From the NCBI RefSeq assembly GCF_024498295.1, contig NZ_CP101827.1:1306001-1370000 (forward strand): a stretch of 64,000 nt of DNA, given 5' to 3'. Position numbers and translations under genes: made by a program. This DNA comes from Thermocaproicibacter melissae. Lineage in GTDB: Bacteria; Bacillota; Clostridia; Oscillospirales; Acutalibacteraceae. The stretch's first letter is position 1; every line of letters starts with the position of its first letter. Below the pieces are notes generated by a model. It was given only the letters and a program-made list of their open reading frames with translations. It had not been told where the DNA came from and did not search any database. Below are positions 45,156-54,056 of this stretch, piece after piece.

Positions 45156-45308
45156 AAAAATCCGCCTTTCTCCAAACAAAAGTAAAGCCTATTCCGTTCG
45201 ACAGTTTTAAGATTTTTTCTATTTACAGTATAAAGAATCCGCGAATTTTATCAAGAAAAGTGACTTAACTGTAACGAAAATTACAGAATGATACTCTTTC
45301 TACACAGA

Positions 45309-46010
45309 CTACACGGAAAGATATTTCTTAATTTCCGCCTCTCCCAGAAATTCCGTCTTCCCCTCACGGACGACGGTGCCTTTCTCCAGAATGAGGCACC
45401 GCTCTGCCATAGCGCGGGCAAAGCCAAGATTCTGCTCTACAAGCAGCAGCGAAAGCCCTTCCTCCCGCCGTATCCGCTGAAGGATTTCACCGAGTTCTTC
45501 CACAACATTGGGCTGAATCCCCTCCGTAGGCTCATCGAGGAGCAGAAGCTTCGGAGAGGTCATTAGGGCGCGCGCTACGGCAAGCTGCTGCTGTTGGCCG
45601 CCGGAAAGAACCCCGCCCGGGCGGTTGAGGTGTTCCCGAAGGATTGGGAACCACTCAAGCATCTGTTCCGTGCGCTCCTGCGTAGCCTTAGCGCCCGCAC
45701 AGCCGAGGCTGCCCAACCGGAGGTTTTCAAGCACCGTCAGCCCCGGCAGGATTTCCCGTCCCTGCGGAATGTAGGCCATTCCGAGGCGGCACCTCTCATG
45801 AGGCGGCAGGAAGGAAATATCGCGGTGGTTCAGGATGACATGCCCTCCGGCAGGCGGCAGAAGGCCAATCAGGCACTTGAGCAGCGTTGTTTTTCCGACG
45901 CCGTTGCGGCCCAAAACAGCAAGACATTCACCGTCTTTCAGCGTGAACGTGATGTCGTTCACGGCACGGCTTTTGCCGTAGTTCACCCGAAGCCCCTCAA
46001 CCTCCAGCAT
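45309..46010 (-). CDS. urtE: Urea-type ABC importer ATPase UrtE
   Basis: A 233-residue LivF-like ATPase: Walker A GRNGVGKTT, GMAYIPQGREILPGLTV (a UrtE-type Q-loop), LSGGQQQQLA and LLLDEPTEGIQPNVV. The ATG at 46010 sits seven bases after AAAGGGG; an ATG at 46016 is too close. Last gene of urtABCDE. Confidence 0.92.
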   Translation of the reverse strand: MLEVEGLRVNYGKSRAVNDITFTLKDGECLAVLGRNGVGKTTLLKCLIGLLPPAGGHVILNHRDISFLPPHERCRLGMAYIPQGREILPGLTVLENLRLGSLGCAGAKATQERTEQMLEWFPILREHLNRPGGVLSGGQQQQLAVARALMTSPKLLLLDEPTEGIQPNVVEELGEILQRIRREEGLSLLLVEQNLGFARAMAERCLILEKGTVVREGKTEFLGEAEIKKYLSV

Positions 46011-46776
46011 GGTCATTCCCCTTTCCTGCTTTGTTCGATTTCAGGTACACGCGTATGACCTCAGGGTTATTTTCAATCTCGGAAAGCGGCCCTTCCGCGA
46101 GGATTTTTCCCATGTGCAAAACCGTAACCGTCTTTGCCACCTGCCGTACGAAATTCATGTCATGTTCTACCACAAGAACCGTGCGCCCATTGAGAAGCTT
46201 TTGAATCATTTCTCCGGTGCGGTATGTCTCTTCCTCCGTCATGCCTGCGGTCGGCTCGTCAAGAATCATCAGCTTCGGGTCCTGCATCATCAGCATTCCG
46301 ATTTCGAGCCACTGCCGTTCTCCGTGCGACAGCCCGCACGCTAAAAAGTTGCGCTTCTCCGAAAGGCCGGTCTGCTCCAGAATGCGTTCCGCATTCTCCT
46401 GCACGCTTTTGGGGGCGGCACGCAGGAAAGACGAAACCACCGTGCGCCTCACCGGCGCGGCAAGTGCCAGATTTTCGGCGACGGTCATGTTTTCAAACAC
46501 ATTCGGGCCTTGAAACTTCCGTCCGATCCGAAAGTCGGCAGCAATTTTGCATGGGCTTTTCCCTGTGATTTCTTTCCCCTCAAAGAACACCTTGCCGTAG
46601 GTCGGCGCGACGCGGCCAGTAATCAGGTCCATCAGTGTCGTCTTTCCGGCGCCGTTCGGCCCGATGACGACGCGAAGCTCTCCTTCGTTTACGGAAAAAT
46701 TCACGTCGCGAAGTGCCCAGAATCCGCCGAAGGACACCGAAAGATTCTCTGTTCGCAGCACTTCACCCATGCGCAT
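45997..46776 (-). CDS. urtD: Urea-type ABC importer ATPase UrtD
   Basis: A 259-residue LivG-like ATPase: Walker A GPNGAGKTT, FRIGRKFQGPNVF, the modified signature GLSHGERQWLEI (LSHGE in place of LSGGQ, a hallmark of UrtD), and LMILDEPTAGM. It overlaps urtC and urtE by a few codons, indicating tight coupling. Confidence 0.93.
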   Translation of the reverse strand: MRMGEVLRTENLSVSFGGFWALRDVNFSVNEGELRVVIGPNGAGKTTLMDLITGRVAPTYGKVFFEGKEITGKSPCKIAADFRIGRKFQGPNVFENMTVAENLALAAPVRRTVVSSFLRAAPKSVQENAERILEQTGLSEKRNFLACGLSHGERQWLEIGMLMMQDPKLMILDEPTAGMTEEETYRTGEMIQKLLNGRTVLVVEHDMNFVRQVAKTVTVLHMGKILAEGPLSEIENNPEVIRVYLKSNKAGKGNDHAGG

Positions 46777-47794
46777 GCACCTTCTTCCCCTCGGAAGCGG
46801 ACATCAGAGTGCCGACAATGCCGCGCGGCATGAACAGCACCGTGAGAATCATCACAATGCCGAGCAGCAGCTGCCAGAATGCGCCGAACTGCTCGGAAAG
46901 CGCATTTCCGAGCACATTGATGAGGAGGGCCCCCACTGCTGCGCCCGTAAGATTTCCCCTGCCGCCGATGGCAAGCCAGACGACGATTGCCGTAGAGAAT
47001 TCCACTCCCACATCGTTCGGGGCAATCATTCCGCTCACCGGAGCATACAGCACGCCGGCTAAACCGGCCAGCGCGCCGGAAAGCGCAAAGGCCGCCGCCT
47101 TGAAGGAATCCTTGTCGCAGCCGAGGAACTCCAGCCGCGTTTCATTCTCGCGGATTCCGCAGAGAATCATGCCGAAGCGTGAGTGCGTCAGCGCCAAGCA
47201 GAACACATAGACAATTATTACAATAAGGAAAATGAAATAGTAGCTCTGGGTGATGTCGAGCGGCGTTCCGAAAACAGAAAGGCCCGACAGTCCCCCGATG
47301 CCGTTAAAGCCGCCCGTCCATTTCTGCTGACTCTGAATGAAAAGGTTGAAAATCTGTGCAAGGGCCAGCGTGATGACGGCAAAGAACACGCCGCCGACCC
47401 GGCTGCGGAACAGGAAAACACCGAGCAGCCACGCGAGAATTGCGGGGATAAAAATTCCCGCAAGCACCGCAACGGCGGGGTTTTGAATGATTTGCAGCCA
47501 AAGCGGCATTTCCGTTACGCCGCCGCGTGCCATAAAATCCGGTATACCCTGCTGCGACGAGAGACACAGAGCCATGGTGTATCCCCCGATTCCGAACAGA
47601 ACCGCATGGCCGAGGTTCATCAATCCCGCGTATCCCCACAGAATATCGAGCGACCATGCAAGGATTACGAACACCATGTATTTTGTGAGAAGCTGCGTAT
47701 AAAACGCCGAGCCGCAAAGCGGGAACAGACCCAGTGCTAAGAGAATGAGGAAATCCGCCCGGCGGTTGCCGGGGATTCTGCGGAGCTTCGTCAT
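46763..47794 (-). CDS. urtC: Urea-type ABC importer permease UrtC
   Basis: A 343-residue LivM-like permease with about nine hydrophobic segments: DILWGYAGLMNLGHAVLFGIGGY and FMPRGIVGTL near the end are family signatures. Start ATG at 47794 one base after the urtB stop, with GAGAGGCGG upstream; a longer reading frame would overlap urtB needlessly. Confidence 0.92.
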   Translation of the reverse strand: MTKLRRIPGNRRADFLILLALGLFPLCGSAFYTQLLTKYMVFVILAWSLDILWGYAGLMNLGHAVLFGIGGYTMALCLSSQQGIPDFMARGGVTEMPLWLQIIQNPAVAVLAGIFIPAILAWLLGVFLFRSRVGGVFFAVITLALAQIFNLFIQSQQKWTGGFNGIGGLSGLSVFGTPLDITQSYYFIFLIVIIVYVFCLALTHSRFGMILCGIRENETRLEFLGCDKDSFKAAAFALSGALAGLAGVLYAPVSGMIAPNDVGVEFSTAIVVWLAIGGRGNLTGAAVGALLINVLGNALSEQFGAFWQLLLGIVMILTVLFMPRGIVGTLMSASEGKKVHAHG

Positions 47795-47795
47795 G

Positions 47796-48656
47796 TTACC
47801 GCCTCTCTTTCGCAAACAAACCTTCCGGCTTGAACCGGATAATGGCAATAATCATCAGCAAAACCAAAATCGACGCCAGAACGTCGTTGCTCACGCCGCC
47901 CAGCAGCGCGGTAGATTCGCCGACAAAGAGCGAACCGACAGTTGTTCCGGTAAACGACCCTACACCACCGACGACCGACGTCATAAAGGAGTTGATGAGG
48001 TAAGGCCCGCCCATGAACGGCGAAACGCTTTTGACCGGTGCGGCAAGCGCTCCGGCAAGGCCTGCGAGGCCGCTGCCGAACGCAAAAATCAGCGTATCCA
48101 CCTGTGCCGTATTGATTCCGAGACATTCCGCCATGGCACGGTTCTGGGTTACGGCGCGAACGCGGCGGCCGAACTTTGTCTTTTTCAGCAGCAGCACGGT
48201 TCCCGCCGTTACAGCCGCCGCAAACAAAATGGTGAAAATGTTGTAGTACGGAATGACCACATGGCCGAAGGTCACCTTTCCTTCAATGGGAATGGCAACA
48301 TACTGCGACTGCGCGCCGAACACGATGTTTGTCACCTGTTGAAGCACAACCGAAATGCCGAAGGTGGCGAGCATGGTTTCCGCCGGTCTTCCGGTCAGCC
48401 GCTTCACGACCAGAACTTCCATAATGGTTCCGGCCGCGGCCGCGGTGATGAAGGAAAGCGGAAGAGCAACCCAGAAGCCGAGCCCCGCCGTCTGCGTGAC
48501 AGCAAAAGCCGTGTAGGCGCCAATCATGATCAGTTCCCCGTGGGCAAGGTTGATGACGTCCATCAGCCCGCAGATGATGACCATGCCGAGGGCAGCCGTG
48601 AGAATCAGGGCCGAGGAATTCAGGCCGTTGAGAAGCAATGCAAGGAAACTGTCCAT
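47796..48656 (-). CDS. urtB: Urea-type ABC importer permease UrtB
   Basis: A 286-residue LivH-like permease with eight or so spans: LGMVIICGLMDVINLAHGELIMIGAY near the N-terminus and TVVGSLFVGESTALLGG. Start ATG at 48656 with GAGG upstream. It lies 23 bases below urtA. Confidence 0.92.
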   Translation of the reverse strand: MDSFLALLLNGLNSSALILTAALGMVIICGLMDVINLAHGELIMIGAYTAFAVTQTAGLGFWVALPLSFITAAAAGTIMEVLVVKRLTGRPAETMLATFGISVVLQQVTNIVFGAQSQYVAIPIEGKVTFGHVVIPYYNIFTILFAAAVTAGTVLLLKKTKFGRRVRAVTQNRAMAECLGINTAQVDTLIFAFGSGLAGLAGALAAPVKSVSPFMGGPYLINSFMTSVVGGVGSFTGTTVGSLFVGESTALLGGVSNDVLASILVLLMIIAIIRFKPEGLFAKERR

Positions 48657-48679
48657 AATGCCCGTCACCTCACGACTCG

Positions 48680-49843
48680 TCAAGGCTTCGGAGCAATCGG
48701 CTGTTCCGACTGATAGATCACTTTGATTTCACCGTTCTCGTCTACCTGCCCGATGCGGCAGTATAACGCGGCGTGGTTGTTTGTTGGGTCAATGGAAATT
48801 TGTCCGGACGGGGAATCAAGCTCTAATCCTTTGAACGCTTCGATAACCTGCTGCGTGTTATCGGGGTCAGCGGCCTTTTTCAGGGCTTCGCCGAGGAACA
48901 GACCAGCGTTGTAGCCTCCCATAACCGCGTAGGAAGGTTCTGTGCCGTCTTTATAGGTCTCGGCATATTTCTGCACGAATTTCTTGTTGAGGTCGTTTTC
49001 AACATTCTTGAAGTAATCCACACAAATGTAGCTGCCTTTTGATGCTTCTTTTCCAATGGCCTTGAGAACCGTTTCGTTCGTCGTAAGGCTTGCGATGGTC
49101 GCTTTCAAGCCATAGGCATTGTATTGCTTGTAGAATGCCACGTTGCTGTCGCCCGTCAATTCGCTGTAAACGATGTCCGGGTTGGAAGTCTTGATTTTAT
49201 TGAGCACAGACGAAAAGTCGGTGCTGCCGTAAGGAACATATTCCTCCCCGACGACCGTTCCGCCGCCCTTTGCGAGGTATTCCTTCGCCAGTTTGTTTTC
49301 TACCTGCGGATAGACGAAATCACAGCCGATGAGGAAGAATTTCTTCCCAACGTTTTTCAGCAGCCAGTTGACAAAGATCTCTGCCTGCTGGTTCGGAATG
49401 CAGCCGACATAAACAATGTTTTTCGACTCTTCCTGCCCCTCGTAAGACTGCGGGTAGACGAGCAGCGATTTATACTGCTCCACCACGGGTTTTACTGCCT
49501 GGCGGGCAGAGGATGAGCAGGTGCCTACAATGGCGGTTACCTTGTCGTCAAGAATCAGCCGGCGGGCCTTGTCAGCCGCTTTTGCGGGGTCGGAGGCATA
49601 GTCGGCAAACACGGTCTCAATTTTCCGCCCGTTGATGCCGCCGCTTGCGTTAATCTCGTCGATGGCAAGCTTTGTGCCGTTGTACAGCTGTTTTTCACTG
49701 ACGGAAGTTACACCGCTGAGCGAATACAGCAAGCCGATTTTAATCGGCTTTGCGCCGGACTGCTCTGTCCCGCGGCTGCACCCTGTGAACAAGCAGGGCA
49801 GCATGACCGCGCAGGCCAGCAGCGCGCACAGTTTCTTTTTCAT
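48680..49843 (-). CDS. urtA: Urea-type ABC importer binding lipoprotein UrtA
   Basis: A 387-residue lipoprotein with lipobox FTGC near Cys22 and a Leu/Ile/Val-binding-type fold: IGLLYSLSGVTSVSE, AIDEINASGGINGR, VGTCSSSARQAV and YVGCIPNQQAEIFV. The close match of these blocks to UrtA supports urea or short-chain amides as ligand. The start is ATG at 49843, nine bases after GGAG. In cyanobacteria and corynebacteria urt is induced by nitrogen limitation; no operator could be recognised here. Confidence 0.92.
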   Translation of the reverse strand: MKKKLCALLACAVMLPCLFTGCSRGTEQSGAKPIKIGLLYSLSGVTSVSEKQLYNGTKLAIDEINASGGINGRKIETVFADYASDPAKAADKARRLILDDKVTAIVGTCSSSARQAVKPVVEQYKSLLVYPQSYEGQEESKNIVYVGCIPNQQAEIFVNWLLKNVGKKFFLIGCDFVYPQVENKLAKEYLAKGGGTVVGEEYVPYGSTDFSSVLNKIKTSNPDIVYSELTGDSNVAFYKQYNAYGLKATIASLTTNETVLKAIGKEASKGSYICVDYFKNVENDLNKKFVQKYAETYKDGTEPSYAVMGGYNAGLFLGEALKKAADPDNTQQVIEAFKGLELDSPSGQISIDPTNNHAALYCRIGQVDENGEIKVIYQSEQPIAPKP

Positions 49844-50028
49844 AGCTCTCATCTCCAGTGGAATTCATGCCTCATTTCCTGTTCAGCACTAAAGCATAAT
49901 ATTCCGCGGCGGGATTTCTCGTGAGTCGGAAAAGAGAAAGGCCCCGTGGCATCAGTCTGCAGGGCTTGTTTTCAGAAAGTCGGGAATCACGCGTTCGGTC
50001 TTTCAAGGCGGTGTGAAAAAGCGCACAT

Positions 50029-50062
50029 AAAAAAACGGAGCGCTCATGCGCTCCGTTTTTTT
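50029..50062. terminator. Bidirectional terminator at the end of the surface-sugar locus
   Basis: AAAAAAACGGAGCG pairs with CGCTCCGTTTTTTT around a short TCAT loop, with A/T tracts on both sides, just below the glycosyltransferase stop. Confidence 0.92.
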
Positions 50063-50069
50063 ATGTCTC

Positions 50070-51329
50070 TTATTTTGCCGAGATACGCGGTCTTTGGAAC
50101 ACCGAAAGGAACTTGTCGGCTAGCACATCGTACTCGTTGTGGGCCAGAATATACTCTTTTCCGCACCTGCCCATTGTTTCGCGCTCTTCCTCGGACATCT
50201 GCGAAAGTTTTATCGCCGCATCGGCAATTGCGCCGCTGTCCTCCGGCGGAATCGAAATGCCACAGCCGGCTTCTTTTACCATGTCGTTCGGCGCGTCGAT
50301 GGCAAAAATCACAGGCTTGCCCGCCATCATGTAATCCATCAGCTTGTTCGGGCTGACGCCGAAGCGGAAGAGTGGCTGGCTCTGCAGGCCAATGTAAAGG
50401 GCGTCAAGCTGACTGAGAAGTTCCGGAATGCGGTCGCGCTGCACCGGCTCGAGGAATTCGACCACGTCGTCAAGATTCAAATTATGTGCCTTTTGAATCA
50501 AGCGGTCGCGTTCCGGGCCCGGCCCAATCGAAAGCAGCTTGATTTTTTTGCCGCGCAGTTTCTCGCCGGCTTCCACATAGCTGTCCAGCGCATTGGCAAT
50601 GCCATGCGCACCGGTGTATCCGACAAGGAAATATCCTTCCTCATGGTATTTCTTCAGCTTTTCCTCATACACCTTCGGCGTATGGAACGGCTTCTCCCAA
50701 GCTGCTTTTTCAATGCCGTTCGGAATGTAGACGAATTTCTCCGGCTTCATTCCGTGTTCAATCATGTGCTCTCTGGCGAACGGCAGCAGCGAAACAACAT
50801 AATCGCTGTAACGGTAGCAATCGTTCTCTGCCTTCTGCATCAGGCGGATATACGGATGCTTCGGACTCATTCCGCCAAGCTCAATTGGGCTGAGCGGCCA
50901 AAGGTCATGCACCTCATAAATCAGCATGGCACCGTATTTTTTCGCAAAATGGTGCGCCGGATAAATATCGAGCGGATACGTTGAAGAGGCGATGATTGCA
51001 TCCGGCTTTCCTTGGGCGGTCAGCTCCGTTCTGTAACGGTACAGGCCCCTTAGGAACGAAAGCATATTCCGGATGCGCCCCATGTTGTTGCCGTGGTACG
51101 AATTCCCGGAAATCCAGAAATAGCGCACGCCGTCAATCATTTCTTCCTTGTATTTTGCGCCTTCGAGTTCCGGGTTATGGGTGCGCAGGTGAGAAAACGA
51201 GCTTGCCGCCACCGTGACGTTGTTTCCCTTTGCCGCCCAGCGTTTTGCCATAAAATACGGGCGGAATTCCATACCATGCTCCGGTGAACCGGCGTAATGG
51301 TTGATATAGATGATATTCAAGACGTTCAC
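50070..51329 (-). CDS. GT4 family glycosyltransferase, WbuB-like
   Basis: A 419-residue retaining glycosyltransferase with a GT-B fold. The N-terminal half starts NVLNIIYINHYAGSPEHGME, typical of WbuB (N-acetylfucosaminyl transferase) and relatives; YEVHDLWPLSP and, in the C-terminal half, GYTGAHGIANALDS and LFRFGVSPNKLMDYM are the sugar-nucleotide region. The start is GTG at 51329 overlapping the epimerase stop. It is the last gene of the locus and would transfer the sugar made by the upstream enzymes; the actual donor is inferred. Confidence 0.87.
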   Translation of the reverse strand: MNVLNIIYINHYAGSPEHGMEFRPYFMAKRWAAKGNNVTVAASSFSHLRTHNPELEGAKYKEEMIDGVRYFWISGNSYHGNNMGRIRNMLSFLRGLYRYRTELTAQGKPDAIIASSTYPLDIYPAHHFAKKYGAMLIYEVHDLWPLSPIELGGMSPKHPYIRLMQKAENDCYRYSDYVVSLLPFAREHMIEHGMKPEKFVYIPNGIEKAAWEKPFHTPKVYEEKLKKYHEEGYFLVGYTGAHGIANALDSYVEAGEKLRGKKIKLLSIGPGPERDRLIQKAHNLNLDDVVEFLEPVQRDRIPELLSQLDALYIGLQSQPLFRFGVSPNKLMDYMMAGKPVIFAIDAPNDMVKEAGCGISIPPEDSGAIADAAIKLSQMSEEERETMGRCGKEYILAHNEYDVLADKFLSVFQRPRISAK

Positions 51330-52408
51330 TCTTTTCGGTTTGAAAGAATGGAGGCAATATGTTCCGACGCTTTTCCGTCGCCGAAGGGCATTTTTTCCCT
51401 CGCGCTCGGGTCCGGCACAGTCTGGGTAGCCTTGCGGTAAATATCATCGGTTTCAAGCTTCGCAAGGACGTTCCAGCCGCCTTCCAGCGTTTCGACCCAT
51501 TCGGTCTCGCTGCGGAGCGTAACACACGGAACCTCCATGAACCAAGCTTCCTTCTGCAGGCCGCCGGAATCCGTCAGCACCTGAGAAGCGCCGCTTGTGA
51601 GCAGCAGCATTTCGAGGTAGCCCACGGGGTCAATCAGCTGGATGTTCCGGTAACCGCGCTTTTTTATGGCTTCTTCCGCGAGCGGACGCGTGCGCGGATG
51701 GATCGGAATGACGACCGGCTGCGGGAGCTGTTCAAACGCATCAAAAATCCGCACGATGGCGTCAAGGCCGCCGTCGGTCGTTTCCGCACGGTGCAGCGTT
51801 GCGAGGCGGTACTGTTTCGGCGCAATGCCGAGCTGCCCGTAAATAGCCGTCTTTTTCGGGTTAGAACGGGCAAGCGCAAGAAAATGGAGGACGGAGTCGA
51901 GCATGACGTCGCCGGTCTTGTCCACCCCCGCCGTAATGTTCTCTTTTTTGAGGTTGTCCACGGCCGTCTGCGTCGGGCAGAACAGCCAAGTGGAAATGTG
52001 GTCGGTCAGCACGCGGTTCTGCTCTTCCGGCATGCGCATGTTGTAGGAACGCAGGCCAGCTTCCACATGCGCGACCGGCAGGTGGAGCTTAGAAGCGGCA
52101 AGCGCCCCCGCGAGGGTCGAGTTGGTGTCGCCGTAAACCAGCATGATATCCGGCTTTTCGGTAAAAATAACCTCTTCAATCTTCATCAGCATTTCGCCGG
52201 TCTGCTTGCCGTGGGAGCCGGAGCCGACACCAAGGTTATACGCCGGTTTCGGAATATTCAGCTCCTCGAAAAAAACATCGGACATATTTTTATCATAATG
52301 CTGACCGGTGTGCACGATGACTTCGTCCGCCACGCGGCTCAGCGCACGGGAAACCACAGAGGCCTTGATAAACTGCGGTCTCGCGCCGACAACAGTAAGG
52401 ATCTTCAT
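51326..52408 (-). CDS. wbpI: UDP-sugar 2-epimerase, WbpI type (non-hydrolysing WecB family)
   Basis: A 360-residue epimerase: VVGARPQFIKA start, YGDTNSTLAGALAA, HVEAGLRS and TDSGGLQKEAW. The segment LRSETEWVETLEGGWN carries Trp-Val after TE, as in WbpI (UDP-GlcNAc(3NAc)A 2-epimerase), where WecB has Arg-Pro. That points to the diacetamido-uronic acid as substrate, forming UDP-ManNAc(3NAc)A. ATG at 52408, two bases below the oxidoreductase stop. Confidence 0.85.
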   Translation of the reverse strand: MKILTVVGARPQFIKASVVSRALSRVADEVIVHTGQHYDKNMSDVFFEELNIPKPAYNLGVGSGSHGKQTGEMLMKIEEVIFTEKPDIMLVYGDTNSTLAGALAASKLHLPVAHVEAGLRSYNMRMPEEQNRVLTDHISTWLFCPTQTAVDNLKKENITAGVDKTGDVMLDSVLHFLALARSNPKKTAIYGQLGIAPKQYRLATLHRAETTDGGLDAIVRIFDAFEQLPQPVVIPIHPRTRPLAEEAIKKRGYRNIQLIDPVGYLEMLLLTSGASQVLTDSGGLQKEAWFMEVPCVTLRSETEWVETLEGGWNVLAKLETDDIYRKATQTVPDPSAREKMPFGDGKASEHIASILSNRKE

Positions 52409-52410
52409 TT

Positions 52411-53514
52411 TCAGCCCTTCACTTCCACGTCTGCATGCGTCATGTCGGTCGTTGCAAAATCAAGGCCGTCATATTTTACCGGCAGGCCCGTTTTTTGCGA
52501 TTTGTAGGCCGCGAGAATGATTTTCATACCCTTGATTCCCTCGGTTCCGCTGACAAGCGGCTCCGTGTGGTTATCTACAGCTGTAAAGAAATCGCGGTAA
52601 AGCGGGTTGTGGCCGCTGCCGTAAACATCTCTCGGATCGGCTCCGACAAGCTTTTCCACCTCGGTGTCCTGCGGAGCAGGGGTCTCAAAATTCCATGTTT
52701 CCACACGGTTGACCGCAAGGCCGCCGATGACTGCCGTACCCGTTGCGCCGGAGATGGTGAGCGTTTCTTCGAGGTTTTTCGGATAAATGCAAGCTGTGCC
52801 TTCCACGATGCCGATGGCGCCGTTCTTGAAGCGAATCAGAATCGCGCCGAAATCCTCGGCCTCGATGTCGCGCAGATAGTTTCCTGTCATCGCCATAATG
52901 GTGTCCGGCTCGCCGCCGAGGCTCCACTGAAGAAGGTCAATGCCGTGGATGCACTGGTTCATCAGCGTGCCGCCGTCCAGCGCCCATGTTCCGCGCCACG
53001 GTGCCTGCTGGTAGTACGGCATAGTGCGGTTCCACAGAATCCGCGCAGTTCCGCTGACGAGTTTTCCGAAACGACCGTCTTCCAGTGCCTTGTGCAGGTG
53101 CTGAATCGGTGCATTAAAGCGGTTCTGGTGACAAACGCCGAGCGTAATGCCTTTCTTCTTGGCTTCCGCAATCATGAGCTCCGCGTCTGCGGTGGACAGT
53201 GCCATCGGCTTTTCTACGAGTGTATGTTTTCCTGCATGGATGCAATCGAGCGCAATGCGCGCGTGGTAACCGCTCTCGGTAGCAATCGCGCAAGAATCGA
53301 CATCCAGTTCCTCAAGCATTTTGCGGTAGTCGGTGTAAACAGCAGGTTTGATTCCCGTTGCTTCAAAATAGTCGGCCGCTTTCTTTTCCGCGCGTTCCGC
53401 AACCGGGTCGCAGACCGCGGCAAGCACCATAATATCGCGATTTGCTATGGCAGCTGCAATGTGGTTTTTTGAGATTCGGCCGCAGCCAATAAGTGCGTGA
53501 CGATATTGTTTCAT
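52411..53514 (-). CDS. Gfo/Idh/MocA oxidoreductase, WbpB/WlbA-like 3-dehydrogenase
   Basis: A 367-residue NAD-dependent dehydrogenase: Rossmann motif LIGCGRISKNH, EKPMALS (the EKP motif with the catalytic lysine), GVCHQNRFNAPI and DGGTLMNQCIHGIDLLQW with the catalytic histidine. In the context of wbpA/E/D/I genes it is the natural candidate for the 3-keto-forming step on UDP-GlcNAcA, as WbpB/WlbA. WbpB proteins are usually somewhat shorter, so assignment rests on context. Confidence 0.82.
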   Translation of the reverse strand: MKQYRHALIGCGRISKNHIAAAIANRDIMVLAAVCDPVAERAEKKAADYFEATGIKPAVYTDYRKMLEELDVDSCAIATESGYHARIALDCIHAGKHTLVEKPMALSTADAELMIAEAKKKGITLGVCHQNRFNAPIQHLHKALEDGRFGKLVSGTARILWNRTMPYYQQAPWRGTWALDGGTLMNQCIHGIDLLQWSLGGEPDTIMAMTGNYLRDIEAEDFGAILIRFKNGAIGIVEGTACIYPKNLEETLTISGATGTAVIGGLAVNRVETWNFETPAPQDTEVEKLVGADPRDVYGSGHNPLYRDFFTAVDNHTEPLVSGTEGIKGMKIILAAYKSQKTGLPVKYDGLDFATTDMTHADVEVKG

Positions 53515-53563
53515 TTTTATCCCCTATTCCAGTTAGTTTTCACATCATTTTGAAAAATGTGTT

Positions 53564-53983
53564 TTACAGTTCCTTAATCAGCATAATCTCCAGCGGCTGA
53601 CGAACTGCCGGAATATCCATGACCAAACACCCGTTATCTTTATATCCTAGCTTCCGGTAAAAAAACTGAGCGGTTTCGTCAGCTTGTGTGGACGTCATCA
53701 CCACCGGGTAGCCTAGGCTTTTCATCTCACTCTCCCAGCGGTGCATAGCTTTCGAGCCAAAACCATGCTGCCTTTTTTCTTCTTCCAAGTAAATCATCGT
53801 GAGAAACGGCAGGTTGTCCCAGAACAGATTATAGCGGAGAATCCCGATGGGTCTATCGTCATCTTTGATGATATAACATCTTTTATTCTTGATTTTCAGG
53901 CGAAGTTCATCTTCGGCAATATGTCGATCCAGCGTGAGCCAGTAAGCAATATTGCTCTCCTGCGCAAATTCCATTTGGAACAC
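53564..53983 (-). CDS. GNAT-family N-acetyltransferase
   Basis: A 139-residue acetyltransferase: KDDDRPIGILRYNLF, LTMIYLEEEKRQHGFGSKAMHRWE (acetyl-CoA motif A, R-x-x-G-x-G/A replaced by RQHGFGSKA) and ETAQFFYRKLGYKDNG. The start is GTG at 53983 with GAGG seven bases upstream. It sits inside the surface-sugar run, between the dehydrogenase and 3-dehydrogenase genes, but its substrate cannot be assigned; it might be unrelated to the pathway. Confidence 0.8.
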   Translation of the reverse strand: MFQMEFAQESNIAYWLTLDRHIAEDELRLKIKNKRCYIIKDDDRPIGILRYNLFWDNLPFLTMIYLEEEKRQHGFGSKAMHRWESEMKSLGYPVVMTSTQADETAQFFYRKLGYKDNGCLVMDIPAVRQPLEIMLIKEL

Positions 53984-54056
53984 GATTTAGCCTCACTTTC
54001 CCGACGCGGATCTCTGAAAAATTCCCTCGCTCTCATAGAAAGCGGGGGAAAAGTAA

